A stretch of 64,000 nucleotides of DNA. It comes from Hyphomicrobium sp. ghe19 (GTDB taxonomy: Bacteria; Pseudomonadota; Alphaproteobacteria; Rhizobiales; Hyphomicrobiaceae). The notes below the pieces were generated by a model. That model did not search any database. It was given only the letters and a program-made list of their open reading frames with translations, and had not been told where the DNA came from. Of the stretch, positions 56,080-64,000 are shown piece after piece. Position numbers and translations under genes: made by a program. The DNA is taken from NCBI RefSeq assembly GCF_902712875.1, contig NZ_LR743509.1:4354001-4418000 (forward strand), in the 5' to 3' direction. The first letter of the stretch is position 1. Each line of letters begins with the position of its first letter.

Positions 56080-56742
56080 CTATCGACGTAGAAAGCGGAA
56101 ATAATAGCGCCGACGGCCTTCCCGCACCGCCTTTGCCTCGTAGCGCGTTTCCGGCCAGTCGAGCGGGCGGTCGCGCCAGTCCGCGGGGGTCGCTGCCTGC
56201 CATGCAAAGGCCGGTTCCGTCGCAAAAGCTTCAAGCATCGTGCGCGCATAGTCGCCGATATCGGTGCCGATGCGCAGTTCGGCGCCCGGCCGCATGACGC
56301 GTGCCAAAAGTTTCAGCAGGGAAGAATTAACCAGTCGGCGCTTTCGATGCTTTCGCTTCGGCCAGGGGTCGGGGAAGAGGATAAAGGCGCGATCGATCGA
56401 GCTAGGAGCGACGGACTTCAGAATTTCGCGCACGTCGCCCATGTGGACGCGCACGTTCTCCAAGTTTTCGGAGGTGACGGCAGTCAGGACCTTGATGACG
56501 CCGTCCTCGAAGGGTTCGCAGCCGATCAGCGCAACGTCGCGGTTCTGGCGGGCTTGCCAGAGAAGGTGCTCACCGCCGCCGAATCCGATTTCGAGCCAAT
56601 GCTGCCGGAAGCCTTCCGGCAGCTTCGCCGGGTCAAACGAAAACCGGGGCAGATCTTCGCTCAACAGGGAAGCTTGGCGCGCGCTCGGCTTTCGTCCGCG
56701 CCTTCGTCCAAATGATCTCAATTCGTGGTCGTCGGCCGGCAT
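56080..56742 (-). CDS. trmB: tRNA (guanine-N7-)-methyltransferase
   Basis: Methylates G46 in the tRNA variable loop using SAM. 220 residues: SAM site LEIGFGGGEHLLWQARQNRD and the diagnostic catalytic motif ILFPDPWPKRKHRKRRLVNS. The end has PETRYEAKAVREGRRRYYF. It is downstream of metK, but a terminator hairpin (56769-56796) separates them. Confidence 0.95.
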   Translation of the reverse strand: MPADDHELRSFGRRRGRKPSARQASLLSEDLPRFSFDPAKLPEGFRQHWLEIGFGGGEHLLWQARQNRDVALIGCEPFEDGVIKVLTAVTSENLENVRVHMGDVREILKSVAPSSIDRAFILFPDPWPKRKHRKRRLVNSSLLKLLARVMRPGAELRIGTDIGDYARTMLEAFATEPAFAWQAATPADWRDRPLDWPETRYEAKAVREGRRRYYFRFLRR

Positions 56743-56768
56743 TTGCGCGCTACATCACATCAAAAAGG

Positions 56769-56796
56769 AAAGGCGGCCGTTTGCGCAGCCGCCTTT
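56769..56796 (-). terminator. Terminator after metK
   Basis: AAAGGCGGC / GCCGCCTTT with a 10-base loop; on the minus strand it is followed by CCTTTTTG. It lies 27 bases past the metK stop, before trmB. Confidence 0.82.
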
Positions 56797-56823
56797 GAAT
56801 CTCACGGGCCCGGCTCGTTCGCG

Positions 56824-58029
56824 TCAGGAAACGGCCTTGGCGATCTTGGCGGCAAGGTCCGTTTTCTCCCACGAGAAGCCGCCGTCCTTTTCGGCCGGGC
56901 GGCCGAAATGACCGTACGCGGAGGTGCGGGCATAGATCGGCTTGTTGAGATCGAGATGGCTGCGAATGCCGCGCGGCGTCAGATCCATGACTTCGCCGAG
57001 CACCTTCTCGATCACGGCTTCATCGACTTTGCTCGTGCCGTAGGTATCGACGTAAATCGACAGAGGCTTGGCGACGCCGATGGCATACGACAGCTGGATC
57101 GTGCAGCGATCCGCAATGCCGGACGCAACGACGTTCTTGGCGAGATAGCGCGCCGCGTACGCTGCCGAGCGGTCAACCTTCGTCGGATCTTTACCCGAGA
57201 ATGCGCCGCCGCCGTGGGGCGCTGCGCCGCCGTAGGTGTCGACGATGATCTTGCGGCCGGTGAGCCCAGTGTCGCCATCAGGGCCGCCGATGAAGAATTT
57301 TCCGGTCGGGTTGATGTGCCATTCGGTGTCTTTGCTGATCCAACTGTCGGGGAGCGCCGCGCGGACGAAAGGCTCGACAATGTCGCGAACTTGGCGCGAG
57401 GTCAGGTCTTCGACGACATGCTGGTGCGAAACGACGATCTGCGTGACGCCGACGGGCTTGCCGTTCTCATAGCGAACGGTCACTTGGCTCTTGGCGTCCG
57501 GTCCGAGCTTGGCGGCATCGCCCTGCTTGGCTTTACGGGCGACTGCGAGGTCGCGCAAAATGTTGTGTGCGTAGTAGATCGGCGCCGGCATCAATTCCGG
57601 CGTCTCGTTGCAGGCGTATCCGAACATGATGCCCTGATCGCCAGCGCCTTCTTCCTGGTTCGTCGGCTGCTTGGCGTCGACGCCGGCTGCGATATCGGCC
57701 GACTGGGAATGCAGCAGAACTTCGATATTGCAGTTCGCCCAGTGGAAGCCTTCCTGCTCGTAGCCGATATCCTTGATGGCTTTGCGCGTGAGGTCCTGGA
57801 TGGCGGCGACGGTCACGCCTTTGGGGCCGCGCGATTCACCGGCGATGATGACGCGATTTGTGGTCGCCATCGTTTCGCATGCGGCGCGGATGCCCCAGGG
57901 GTCGAGACCTTCCTTGGCGCCTTCGCGATAGAACGCGTCGACGACTTCATCGGAAATGCGATCGCAGACTTTGTCCGGGTGACCTTCAGAGACGGATTCA
58001 CTCGTGAATAGGAAGGACTTGCGCGCCAC
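56824..58029 (-). CDS. metK: S-adenosylmethionine synthetase
   Basis: Makes SAM from methionine and ATP. 401 residues: [20 protein letters not shown] (ATP His), [30 protein letters not shown] and [20 protein letters not shown] are all intact. It feeds the methyltransferases encoded nearby (rsmI and trmB) and radical-SAM HemW and MiaB. The 214-base leader between the XRE gene and metK was searched for a SAM riboswitch; none was recognised. Confidence 0.98.
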   Translation of the reverse strand: MARKSFLFTSESVSEGHPDKVCDRISDEVVDAFYREGAKEGLDPWGIRAACETMATTNRVIIAGESRGPKGVTVAAIQDLTRKAIKDIGYEQEGFHWANCNIEVLLHSQSADIAAGVDAKQPTNQEEGAGDQGIMFGYACNETPELMPAPIYYAHNILRDLAVARKAKQGDAAKLGPDAKSQVTVRYENGKPVGVTQIVVSHQHVVEDLTSRQVRDIVEPFVRAALPDSWISKDTEWHINPTGKFFIGGPDGDTGLTGRKIIVDTYGGAAPHGGGAFSGKDPTKVDRSAAYAARYLAKNVVASGIADRCTIQLSYAIGVAKPLSIYVDTYGTSKVDEAVIEKVLGEVMDLTPRGIRSHLDLNKPIYARTSAYGHFGRPAEKDGGFSWEKTDLAAKIAKAVS

Positions 58030-58243
58030 TGTGGCCCCCGTGTTGAGAAATTAGGTCTCGGCGATCGTTGCCAGATGTCTTCAATGTCGGCGATGCCGGC
58101 CGCTTGAAAAGCGCCGGTTTGTCGCAATCTTGGTGGGTTCGGTCAAGCCAGCGCGTGCAGCTGCTTGCTAAACAGGCCGCGACCTAGCGACCCTTCTGCC
58201 AAACCGGAGGCTCCGCCGAATATCGAAGTGCTCAAGCTTCGCT

Positions 58244-58711
58244 TCAGCTTTCTTCGCCGGCCAGCGCGCGAACGAGATCGACGATCGAGCGGCGCACCTT
58301 CGGTTCGGTGATCCGCGCGAAGGCTTTGTTCAGTTCGAGCCCTTCGCGCGTGCCAAGAAAGTCGACGACATAGCTCTCGCCGGGCTGGGTCTCAGCAAAG
58401 CCAGGCATCTGAACACTTGCAGCGTGGGCGCCCAGCGGTGCCTCGTCATAGAAGAACTGCACCGGCACGCCGAGAACGCGGGCGAGATCGAACAGCCGGC
58501 TCGCGCCGATGCGGTTGACGCCCTTCTCGTATTTTTGAACTTGCTGGAATGTGAGACCGAGATGTTCGCCAAGTTTCTCCTGGCTCATCCCGAGAAGCAT
58601 GCGCCGCAGTCTCACGCGTGAGCCGACATGGACGTCCATCGGATTAGCGCGACGAGAACCTTTCGGCGTTTCTTCGCTTGTGTCGTCTTCGATAGATATT
58701 TCGTTCACCAT
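58244..58711 (-). CDS. XRE-family helix-turn-helix regulator
   Basis: 155 residues from ATG 58711. HTH region: SRVRLRRMLLGMSQEKLGEH, LGLTFQQVQKYEKGVNRIGA then SRLFDLARVLGVPVQFFYDE. The C-terminal part (LNKAFARITEPKVRRSIVDL) matches a group of alphaproteobacterial regulators between lnt and metK. Target genes are unknown; control of metK is plausible from position. The acidic N-terminal tail is not conserved. Confidence 0.85.
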   Translation of the reverse strand: MVNEISIEDDTSEETPKGSRRANPMDVHVGSRVRLRRMLLGMSQEKLGEHLGLTFQQVQKYEKGVNRIGASRLFDLARVLGVPVQFFYDEAPLGAHAASVQMPGFAETQPGESYVVDFLGTREGLELNKAFARITEPKVRRSIVDLVRALAGEES

Positions 58712-58823
58712 CACGCGTACAGCCACCAGTTCCCATCGAGAAAGGCTCTGCACTTCCTAGGTGCACGGGAGACGGGCGTCAATGTTTGACCGCCTCCGCG
58801 ACAAGTTGACTTCAACACTTTGA

Positions 58824-60449
58824 TTAACGGCCATTTTTCCGAAGTCGGAAAGCGGCGCTTGCGAAAGCTGCCAGAATGAGCGCCAAGGTCCAGTCGCCAA
58901 GCCTTGCGTACAGAGGCGGAGATATTGCCTCCGGCAGGGCGCTGTCGATCTGACCCCGCACGTTCAATCCCAGCGATTGGAGCGTGCGTCCATAGGGGTC
59001 GACAACGCTGGAAATGCCATTATTCGCGGCCCTTACGAGGGGGACGCCCTCCTCCACTGCGCGAATGCGCGACTGGTGGAAATGCTGGTAGGGGCCGGTT
59101 GATTCGCCGAACCAGCCATCATTCGTGACGTTCATCAGAACGCCCGGCCTCTGGCTTCCCTGGACGATGTTGCCTGGAAAGAGGGCCTCGTAGCAGACGA
59201 GGCCCAAGGTGGGCGGCAGGCCCGGGATCGTCATCAGCGGCCGGGGCTCCCGGCCGACCGCAAACGAACCGCGGCCATGCGTGAGCTTTTGGATGCCGAC
59301 CTTAGACAGCGCGGCCTCCAAGGGCACATATTCGCCGAATGGGACCAAATTGATCTTGTCGTAGGTCGCCAGCGGTTCGGCGCGCTCGTTCAAGACCAGG
59401 ATGCTGTTCAGCGCCCGGGCATCGGGTGCCGCGGCCGTGCCGGGGGCGGGTGACGGGTCATGGCGGAGGGCACCCGTGATGAGCGTCGTTCCCGGAGGCA
59501 GGATATTCGCCAGAATGTCGAGGGCGACCGGTGCTTCCAGCGGGAAGAAGGGCATCGCCGCTTCCGGCCAGATGAGGTGCGTGATGCCCTGCAGCGAATC
59601 CTTTTCTCCCGCCGGGTTTTCGAGCGAGAGCGCGATGTGATCGTCGAAGATGCGGCGCTGAAATTCCGACATCCATTTTTCGCGCTGGGGAACGCTCGGC
59701 TGAACGATCCGGAGCTTTACATCGGGCACAAACGCTTGCGGCGCCTCTAATCGCCAGAGGCCATAGGCGAGGAGGAGGCCTATGGGCACCGCTGCAAGCG
59801 CTGCGGCGTCGACGATCTTCCGCAGCGAAAGCGGGCCGCGGCTGTCGCCGAGTGCCACGAGAGGTGCCGGAAACACGAACAGCGCGATTGCGGTCAGCCC
59901 GTAGGCGCCGAAGAGCGCCGCGCTCTGCATCAGTGGGAGAGGGTACGTCAGCGCATAACCGACGAGGTCCCAGGGGAACCCGGTCAGGATATGTCCACGC
60001 AGCCATTCTGCAAGGCTAAGCGTTATGGCGAAGACGAAAACGCGGCCGATGCCTTCGCACCAGAAGACGCGTGCGGCTGCGGCGGCGAGCCCCCAGAACA
60101 GCGCAAGCCCCGCGGGTAATAGAGTCACCGCGAACGGCAGGAGCCACGCGAACTTGTCGGCTTCCACAAGGAAGGCTTCGCCGATCCAGAAAAGATTGAA
60201 AAAGAAATAGCCGAAACCGAACGCCCAACCCGCCGTGAATGCGCGACGCCAATTGGCGCTGCCGTCGATGAGCCAGACGAAGACGGGCAGCGTCAGGAAA
60301 AGAATCGGGAAAGCGAAAATCGGCGCGAATGACAGCGCCGAAAGGCCGCCAGCAACAAAGGCTGCGAGCATTTGCCGCCAGCCGCGAAGCGTCGTGATCC
60401 TGGAGCGAATGCCCGAGATCGCTCGTGGATTTGCGATTGTGGCGTCCAT
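58824..60449 (-). CDS. lnt: Apolipoprotein N-acyltransferase
   Basis: Final step of lipoprotein maturation, N-acylating the lipid-bearing Cys. 541 residues: an N-terminal membrane part with several helices (LSFAPIFAFPILFLTLPVFV), then a nitrilase-like domain with the Glu-Lys-Cys triad in LIWPEAAMPF, KINLVPFGEYVPLE and LVCYEALFPG. Final transmembrane helix near the C-terminus. Its ATG overlaps the corC stop by one base (TGATG). Confidence 0.96.
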   Translation of the reverse strand: MDATIANPRAISGIRSRITTLRGWRQMLAAFVAGGLSALSFAPIFAFPILFLTLPVFVWLIDGSANWRRAFTAGWAFGFGYFFFNLFWIGEAFLVEADKFAWLLPFAVTLLPAGLALFWGLAAAAARVFWCEGIGRVFVFAITLSLAEWLRGHILTGFPWDLVGYALTYPLPLMQSAALFGAYGLTAIALFVFPAPLVALGDSRGPLSLRKIVDAAALAAVPIGLLLAYGLWRLEAPQAFVPDVKLRIVQPSVPQREKWMSEFQRRIFDDHIALSLENPAGEKDSLQGITHLIWPEAAMPFFPLEAPVALDILANILPPGTTLITGALRHDPSPAPGTAAAPDARALNSILVLNERAEPLATYDKINLVPFGEYVPLEAALSKVGIQKLTHGRGSFAVGREPRPLMTIPGLPPTLGLVCYEALFPGNIVQGSQRPGVLMNVTNDGWFGESTGPYQHFHQSRIRAVEEGVPLVRAANNGISSVVDPYGRTLQSLGLNVRGQIDSALPEAISPPLYARLGDWTLALILAAFASAAFRLRKNGR

Positions 60450-61480
60450 CACGCCTTCGGCGTTTCAGGCAATGACTTCGTGTTGGTGACGGGCGCGCGC
60501 GGCGGATGGACCTTTAGTTTTTTCACGCGCCGGGGATCGGCATCGAGCACTTCGAACTCAACACCTGTCGGGTGACGGATGAGCTCGCCGCGGGCCGGGA
60601 CGCGCCCCAGCATCGAGAAGATCAAACCGCCGATCGTATCGACTTCGGTCTCTTCATCATCGGGCACCAGCTTCACGCCGAGATGCTTCTCAAGCTCTTC
60701 AATCGGCGTGCGGGCGACCGCGACGATGCCGAGCTTCGGATCGACGACGATATTCGTTTCTTCATCATCGTCGTGCTCGTCTTCGATGTTGCCGACGACC
60801 TGTTCGATCAGATCCTCGATCGTGACGAGACCATCGGTGCCGCCGTACTCGTCGACGACGAGGGCCATGTGGATGCGCGTCGACTGCATGCGAATGAGCA
60901 GATCGACTGCCGGCATCGATGGCGGCACATACAGGATCTGCCGGCGTATCTTGACCGACGTGATGGGCCGGCTGAGATCGACGCTTCTCAGATCGAACAG
61001 ATGAGCCGCGGGCTTCTCGGCCTCCGGGTCGGTTTTGGTATTTTTGACGGGCTGCCCCGTCGCCTCCGCCATCAACCAGCGAAGCACATCCTTGATGTGA
61101 ATCATGCCGCGCGGATCGTCGAGCGTTTCGCGGAAGAGCGGTATGCGCGAGACGCCGGCCTCGTTGAATGTCTGAAGGAGCTCGGAGATCGGCTCGTCCT
61201 CGTCGAGGGCGGTGATATCCGCGCGCGGGATCATCAGCGACGCGACGCGGCTCGAGCCGAAGCGCAGGAGCCGTTCGAGCATTTTGCGTTCGGCGTCGGT
61301 GAAGTTCGCCGACGTGCCGGTCCTCAGTGCGCCCTCGAGCGCGTCGCGGACGTTCTGGGGCACGACAAGGCCAAGCTTGGCGCGGACCGTCTGGAGCCAG
61401 CCGTGCGGACCGAAGGATCGACTGTCGTCGTCTAGGGTGTCGGACACTGTCTTATGCTGTGTGTTGTCGGTCATGGCCAT
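60449..61480 (-). CDS. CorC/HlyC-type CBS-domain protein
   Basis: 343 residues: an N-terminal tail, the conserved [20 protein letters not shown] entry, two CBS domains ([40 protein letters not shown]), and a C-terminal CorC_HlyC domain ([20 protein letters not shown]). It lacks the membrane DUF21 domain, like E. coli CorC/YbeX. The role is likely in magnesium/cobalt efflux or 70S-linked RNA homeostasis; this cannot be settled here. Sits between ybeY and lnt, the standard order. Confidence 0.92.
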   Translation of the reverse strand: MAMTDNTQHKTVSDTLDDDSRSFGPHGWLQTVRAKLGLVVPQNVRDALEGALRTGTSANFTDAERKMLERLLRFGSSRVASLMIPRADITALDEDEPISELLQTFNEAGVSRIPLFRETLDDPRGMIHIKDVLRWLMAEATGQPVKNTKTDPEAEKPAAHLFDLRSVDLSRPITSVKIRRQILYVPPSMPAVDLLIRMQSTRIHMALVVDEYGGTDGLVTIEDLIEQVVGNIEDEHDDDEETNIVVDPKLGIVAVARTPIEELEKHLGVKLVPDDEETEVDTIGGLIFSMLGRVPARGELIRHPTGVEFEVLDADPRRVKKLKVHPPRAPVTNTKSLPETPKA

Positions 61481-61494
61481 GGGGGGAAGTCCGG

Positions 61495-62007
61495 TCAGTC
61501 ATTTGTACCGGTTTCCAGAGCGCCCGTGTAGGGATTTGCAACGCCCAATTTTGAAAGTATTTCAATTTCAATAGTTTCCATACGTTCCGCGTCGGCGGTC
61601 GTCTCGTGATCATAGCCTAAAAGATGCAGCACGCCATGCACCACCAAGTGTTGCACGTGATGCTCGAACGGCACGCCCTGTTCCAGGGCTTCGCGTTCAA
61701 CGGTTTCCAGCGCCATGATGATATCGCCTAGCTGACCGTCCGAGGCGCCGTGGCCCGCCGGAAAAGACAATACATTCGTGGGCTTAGCTTTTCCGCGGAA
61801 ACGCTCGTTAAGATCGGCGACGATGGCGTCGGAGGATAGGGCGATCGTCAGGAACGCCGATTGCAAGCCGTCGCCGGCCGCCAGAATAGCCGCACGGGCG
61901 GCATCGTCGATGACGCCGTCCAGGTTGCTCACGCGCGACCAGTCGCCGTCATCTTCGACGATTTCGATCTCGAAGACCGAAGCAGATGCTTTTTGAGACC
62001 GTGGCAT
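61495..62007 (-). CDS. ybeY: Endoribonuclease/rRNA maturation factor YbeY
   Basis: Metal-dependent RNase in 16S 3'-end processing and quality control. 170 residues. The zinc triad motif is HLVVHGVLHLLGYDHE (three His), preceded by ERFRGKAKPTNVLSFP and GDIIMALETV. It follows phoH by 2 bases and precedes corC by 14. Confidence 0.96.
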   Translation of the reverse strand: MPRSQKASASVFEIEIVEDDGDWSRVSNLDGVIDDAARAAILAAGDGLQSAFLTIALSSDAIVADLNERFRGKAKPTNVLSFPAGHGASDGQLGDIIMALETVEREALEQGVPFEHHVQHLVVHGVLHLLGYDHETTADAERMETIEIEILSKLGVANPYTGALETGTND

Positions 62008-62009
62008 GG

Positions 62010-63113
62010 TTATTTGGGTTGGATGTCCTTCGGCCGATCGTAGGCGTCGACGATCTTGGCGACAAGATCGCGACGAACGATATCGCCCGCGAGGAACTTC
62101 ACGATCGAGATGTCATCCACCTCGTCGAGCAGATCGACAGCCTCGACGAGGCCCGACTTCGTACCCGGCGGTAGATCGATCTGCGACGGATCACCCGTCA
62201 CGACCATTTTCGATCCTTCGCCGATGCGGGTCAGAAACATCTTCATCTGCATGCTGGTCGTGTTCTGGGCTTCGTCGAGAATGACGAAAGCGTTGGCCAG
62301 TGTGCGGCCACGCATGAACGCCAGCGGCGCAACCTCGATGACGCCGGTTTCGATATCGCGCTCGACCTTTTCGGGCGGCAGGACATCATAAAGAGCATCG
62401 TAGAGCGGCCTGAGGTATGGGTCGACCTTGTCACGCATGTCGCCCGGCAGAAAGCCGAGACGCTCGCCGGCTTCGACGGCGGGACGCGAAAGGATGATGC
62501 GCTCGACAAGCCCGCGCTCGAGGCACTGGGCCGCGAAAGCGACAGCGATATAGGTCTTGCCGGTGCCAGCCGGTCCGAGACCGAATACGAGGTCGTGCTT
62601 ATCGATGGCGCGGATATAGGTGCTTTGCGTCGGCGTCCTCGCTTTGACGACGCGGCGGCGCGTGGCGACTTGGGCTTGTCCCTCGGACGTAGCGGTCCCT
62701 TCGGCGCGGGCATGACGGATCAGCCCGTCGATATCGCCGGGGCCGATCGTTTCGCCTTTTGCAATTCGGGAATAGAGGCGTTCCAGGACACTTCGCGCAT
62801 TGGCGCAGGACGTTGCGGGCCCCGTCAGGATGACGACGTTGCCGTGGGCATGCGCGTCGATGCCTAATCGGTCTTCTATGAGGGCCAGGTGGCTGTCGTA
62901 TTCCCCAAGCAACTGCGTGAGCAGCCGATTGTCTTCAAAGGGTACAACGACGCGAGCATCTTCGAACTCCGGCTTATTGGGCCGTTTCGATGCCGACGCG
63001 GAGGCCCCGCGGAATGCTGCCAATCCTGACACTCCCTTGCTGGTTGCTCGTGCTCTTCTAGCCGTATCTCTCAAATTCGAATCGACCACTATCCCAACGT
63101 TAGCATGTGACAA
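62010..63113 (-). CDS. phoH: PhoH-like ATPase
   Basis: P-loop ATPase whose homologues partner with YbeY in RNA metabolism. 367 residues, with Walker A GLGPAGTGKTYIAVAFAAQC, LSRPAVEAGERLGFLPGDMR, Walker B NAFVILDEAQNTT and MVVTGDPSQIDLPPGTKSGL. The N-terminal ~50 residues are variable and basic; the start (TTG 63113) is uncertain and a later GTG is possible. In the miaB-phoH-ybeY-corC-lnt gene order. Confidence 0.94.
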   Translation of the reverse strand: MSHANVGIVVDSNLRDTARRARATSKGVSGLAAFRGASASASKRPNKPEFEDARVVVPFEDNRLLTQLLGEYDSHLALIEDRLGIDAHAHGNVVILTGPATSCANARSVLERLYSRIAKGETIGPGDIDGLIRHARAEGTATSEGQAQVATRRRVVKARTPTQSTYIRAIDKHDLVFGLGPAGTGKTYIAVAFAAQCLERGLVERIILSRPAVEAGERLGFLPGDMRDKVDPYLRPLYDALYDVLPPEKVERDIETGVIEVAPLAFMRGRTLANAFVILDEAQNTTSMQMKMFLTRIGEGSKMVVTGDPSQIDLPPGTKSGLVEAVDLLDEVDDISIVKFLAGDIVRRDLVAKIVDAYDRPKDIQPK

Positions 63114-63190
63114 AGAGGTTCGGCATGCTCCGGTGTGGTTAACGCACAGCCAACCTCAAACGACAACCGAACTCAATCAGTATAACTCGC

Positions 63191-64000
63191 TTATGCTGCA
63201 GGTATGACACCTGACAGGCTGACGCGCCGGGTTTCCGTTACCGCCACATTCGCCGTCTGGCCGGCGAAATTGCCATCTCCTACCGCATGGACAAGCTGTA
63301 GATAGGGTGACCTGCCGACGAATTCACCTGGGTTACGGCCAGGGCGTTCGAAAAGCACTGGCATGGTGCTTCCGAGCGTCTTGGCGTTGAAGGCGGTCTG
63401 CTGCTCATCCAGCAGCGCCTGGAGCCGATGCAGCCGCGCGGTCTTCACGTCTTCGGGGACTTGCACTTCGAGCCCGGCGGCCGGGGTTCCGGGCCGGGGG
63501 CTGTATTTGAACGAAAAGGCCTGGGCAAATCCGACGGCCTTTACAAGCGCGATCGTTTCTTCGGCATCTTCATCGGTTTCACCGGGGAAGCCGACGATGA
63601 AGTCGCTCGACAGCGCGATGTCCGGCCGCGCCGCGCGAACGCGCGCGATCAGGTCGATGTATTCCGCGGCGCGATGCTTGCGGTTCATGGCCGTCAGCAT
63701 GCGGTCGGAGCCGGACTGCACGGGGAGGTGCAGAAACGGCATCAGCTGCGGCACCTCGGCGTGGGCGGCGATCAGATCGTCGCTCATGTCGCGCGGATGG
63801 CTCGTCATGTAGCGAATGCGTTCGATGCCGTCGATTTCGGCCAGCCTGCGGATCAATTCCGCGAGCCCGACGGCGCGTCCCGACGGGCCTTCGCCGTGGT
63901 AGGCGTTGACGTTCTGGCCGAGGAGAACGAGCTCTTTTGCGCCGGCAACTGCCAGCTCTCGCACTTCCGCTTCGAGCTTGGCGACGGGACGGGAAAACTC
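63191..64000 (-). CDS. miaB: tRNA-2-methylthio-N6-dimethylallyladenosine synthase (N-terminal part beyond the window)
   Basis: MiaB methylthiolates i6A37 of tRNA. The visible ~269 C-terminal residues start [13 protein letters not shown], then [69 protein letters not shown] and [11 protein letters not shown]. The TRAM domain ends the protein ([20 protein letters not shown]). The radical-SAM and UPF0004 cysteines lie outside the window. The 77-base spacer to phoH has no clear promoter. Confidence 0.95.
   Translation of the reverse strand, partial: EFSRPVAKLEAEVRELAVAGAKELVLLGQNVNAYHGEGPSGRAVGLAELIRRLAEIDGIERIRYMTSHPRDMSDDLIAAHAEVPQLMPFLHLPVQSGSDRMLTAMNRKHRAAEYIDLIARVRAARPDIALSSDFIVGFPGETDEDAEETIALVKAVGFAQAFSFKYSPRPGTPAAGLEVQVPEDVKTARLHRLQALLDEQQTAFNAKTLGSTMPVLFERPGRNPGEFVGRSPYLQLVHAVGDGNFAGQTANVAVTETRRVSLSGVIPAA

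Noticed and set aside
58030..58243. Possible SAM riboswitch before metK
   Set aside because: No recognisable SAM-II, SAM/SAH or related pairing pattern was found by eye. A covariance-model search would be decisive.

Overview
The window looks like core chromosome of a GC-rich alphaproteobacterium of the order Hyphomicrobiales, probably Hyphomicrobium-like. This is inferred from gene orders I recognise: rph divergent from hrcA, an F1-only atpHAGDC cluster, irr next to fabA-fabB-fabI, rimP-nusA-rnpM-infB-rbfA-truB-rpsO-pnp, miaB-phoH-ybeY-corC-lnt-XRE-metK-trmB, and cyoABCD-SURF1 followed by a RegB/RegA-type redox pair. The tRNA-His also has the alphaproteobacterial form (no encoded G-1, A73). 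No CRISPR array, insertion sequence, prophage or rRNA gene was seen.

Layout. 1-5.7 kb: hrcA (cut by the window edge) diverges from a tight run rph, DUF1772 protein, VOC protein, rdgB, hemW, a DedA/YqaA protein and dsbB. 5.7-10.4 kb: a looser accessory stretch with small unknown genes, an HNH nuclease, an AlkA-type glycosylase, a secreted protein and gluQ. 10.5-18.1 kb: rsmI-yraN, a terminator, then the F1 ATP synthase cluster, which carries two extra genes: an Ohr/OsmC-type peroxidase between atpG and atpD, and a CPFCG-motif acidic protein between atpD and atpC. 18.3-25.9 kb: cyoABCD, SURF1 and regBA. 25.9-29.8 kb: a GT61-type glycosyltransferase beside tRNA-His, a small protein, a soluble histidine kinase and a Cys-rich protein with a possible leader ORF. 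29.8-34.3 kb (minus strand): glpD, a fused sodium:solute symporter and a PCuAC copper chaperone. 34.4-38.3 kb: coaBC-dut, cysK and a MoeB/ThiF-like protein. 38.3-45.1 kb: a D-2-hydroxyacid dehydrogenase, an SH3 protein, irr, fabA-fabB-fabI, murI and a small secreted Cys/His/Trp-rich protein. 45.2-64 kb: almost unbroken minus-strand housekeeping genes for RNA decay, translation initiation, transcription, SAM synthesis, lipoprotein maturation and tRNA modification, ending in a truncated miaB.

How the genes work together. The respiratory block (F1 ATPase, bo3-type quinol oxidase and redox regulators) makes a bioenergetic neighbourhood. The fab block makes unsaturated fatty acids next to the iron/haem regulator Irr. 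The 45-64 kb block is a translation and RNA-metabolism supercluster. The most unusual points are the two guest genes in the atp cluster, an RdgB with an extra C-terminal domain, a symporter fused to its usual small subunit, a MoeB/ThiF-like protein with incomplete zinc cysteine pairs, and several small unknown proteins. I found no convincing evidence of a wholly new multi-gene system. Start codons given here are judgements from ribosome binding sites and family lengths.
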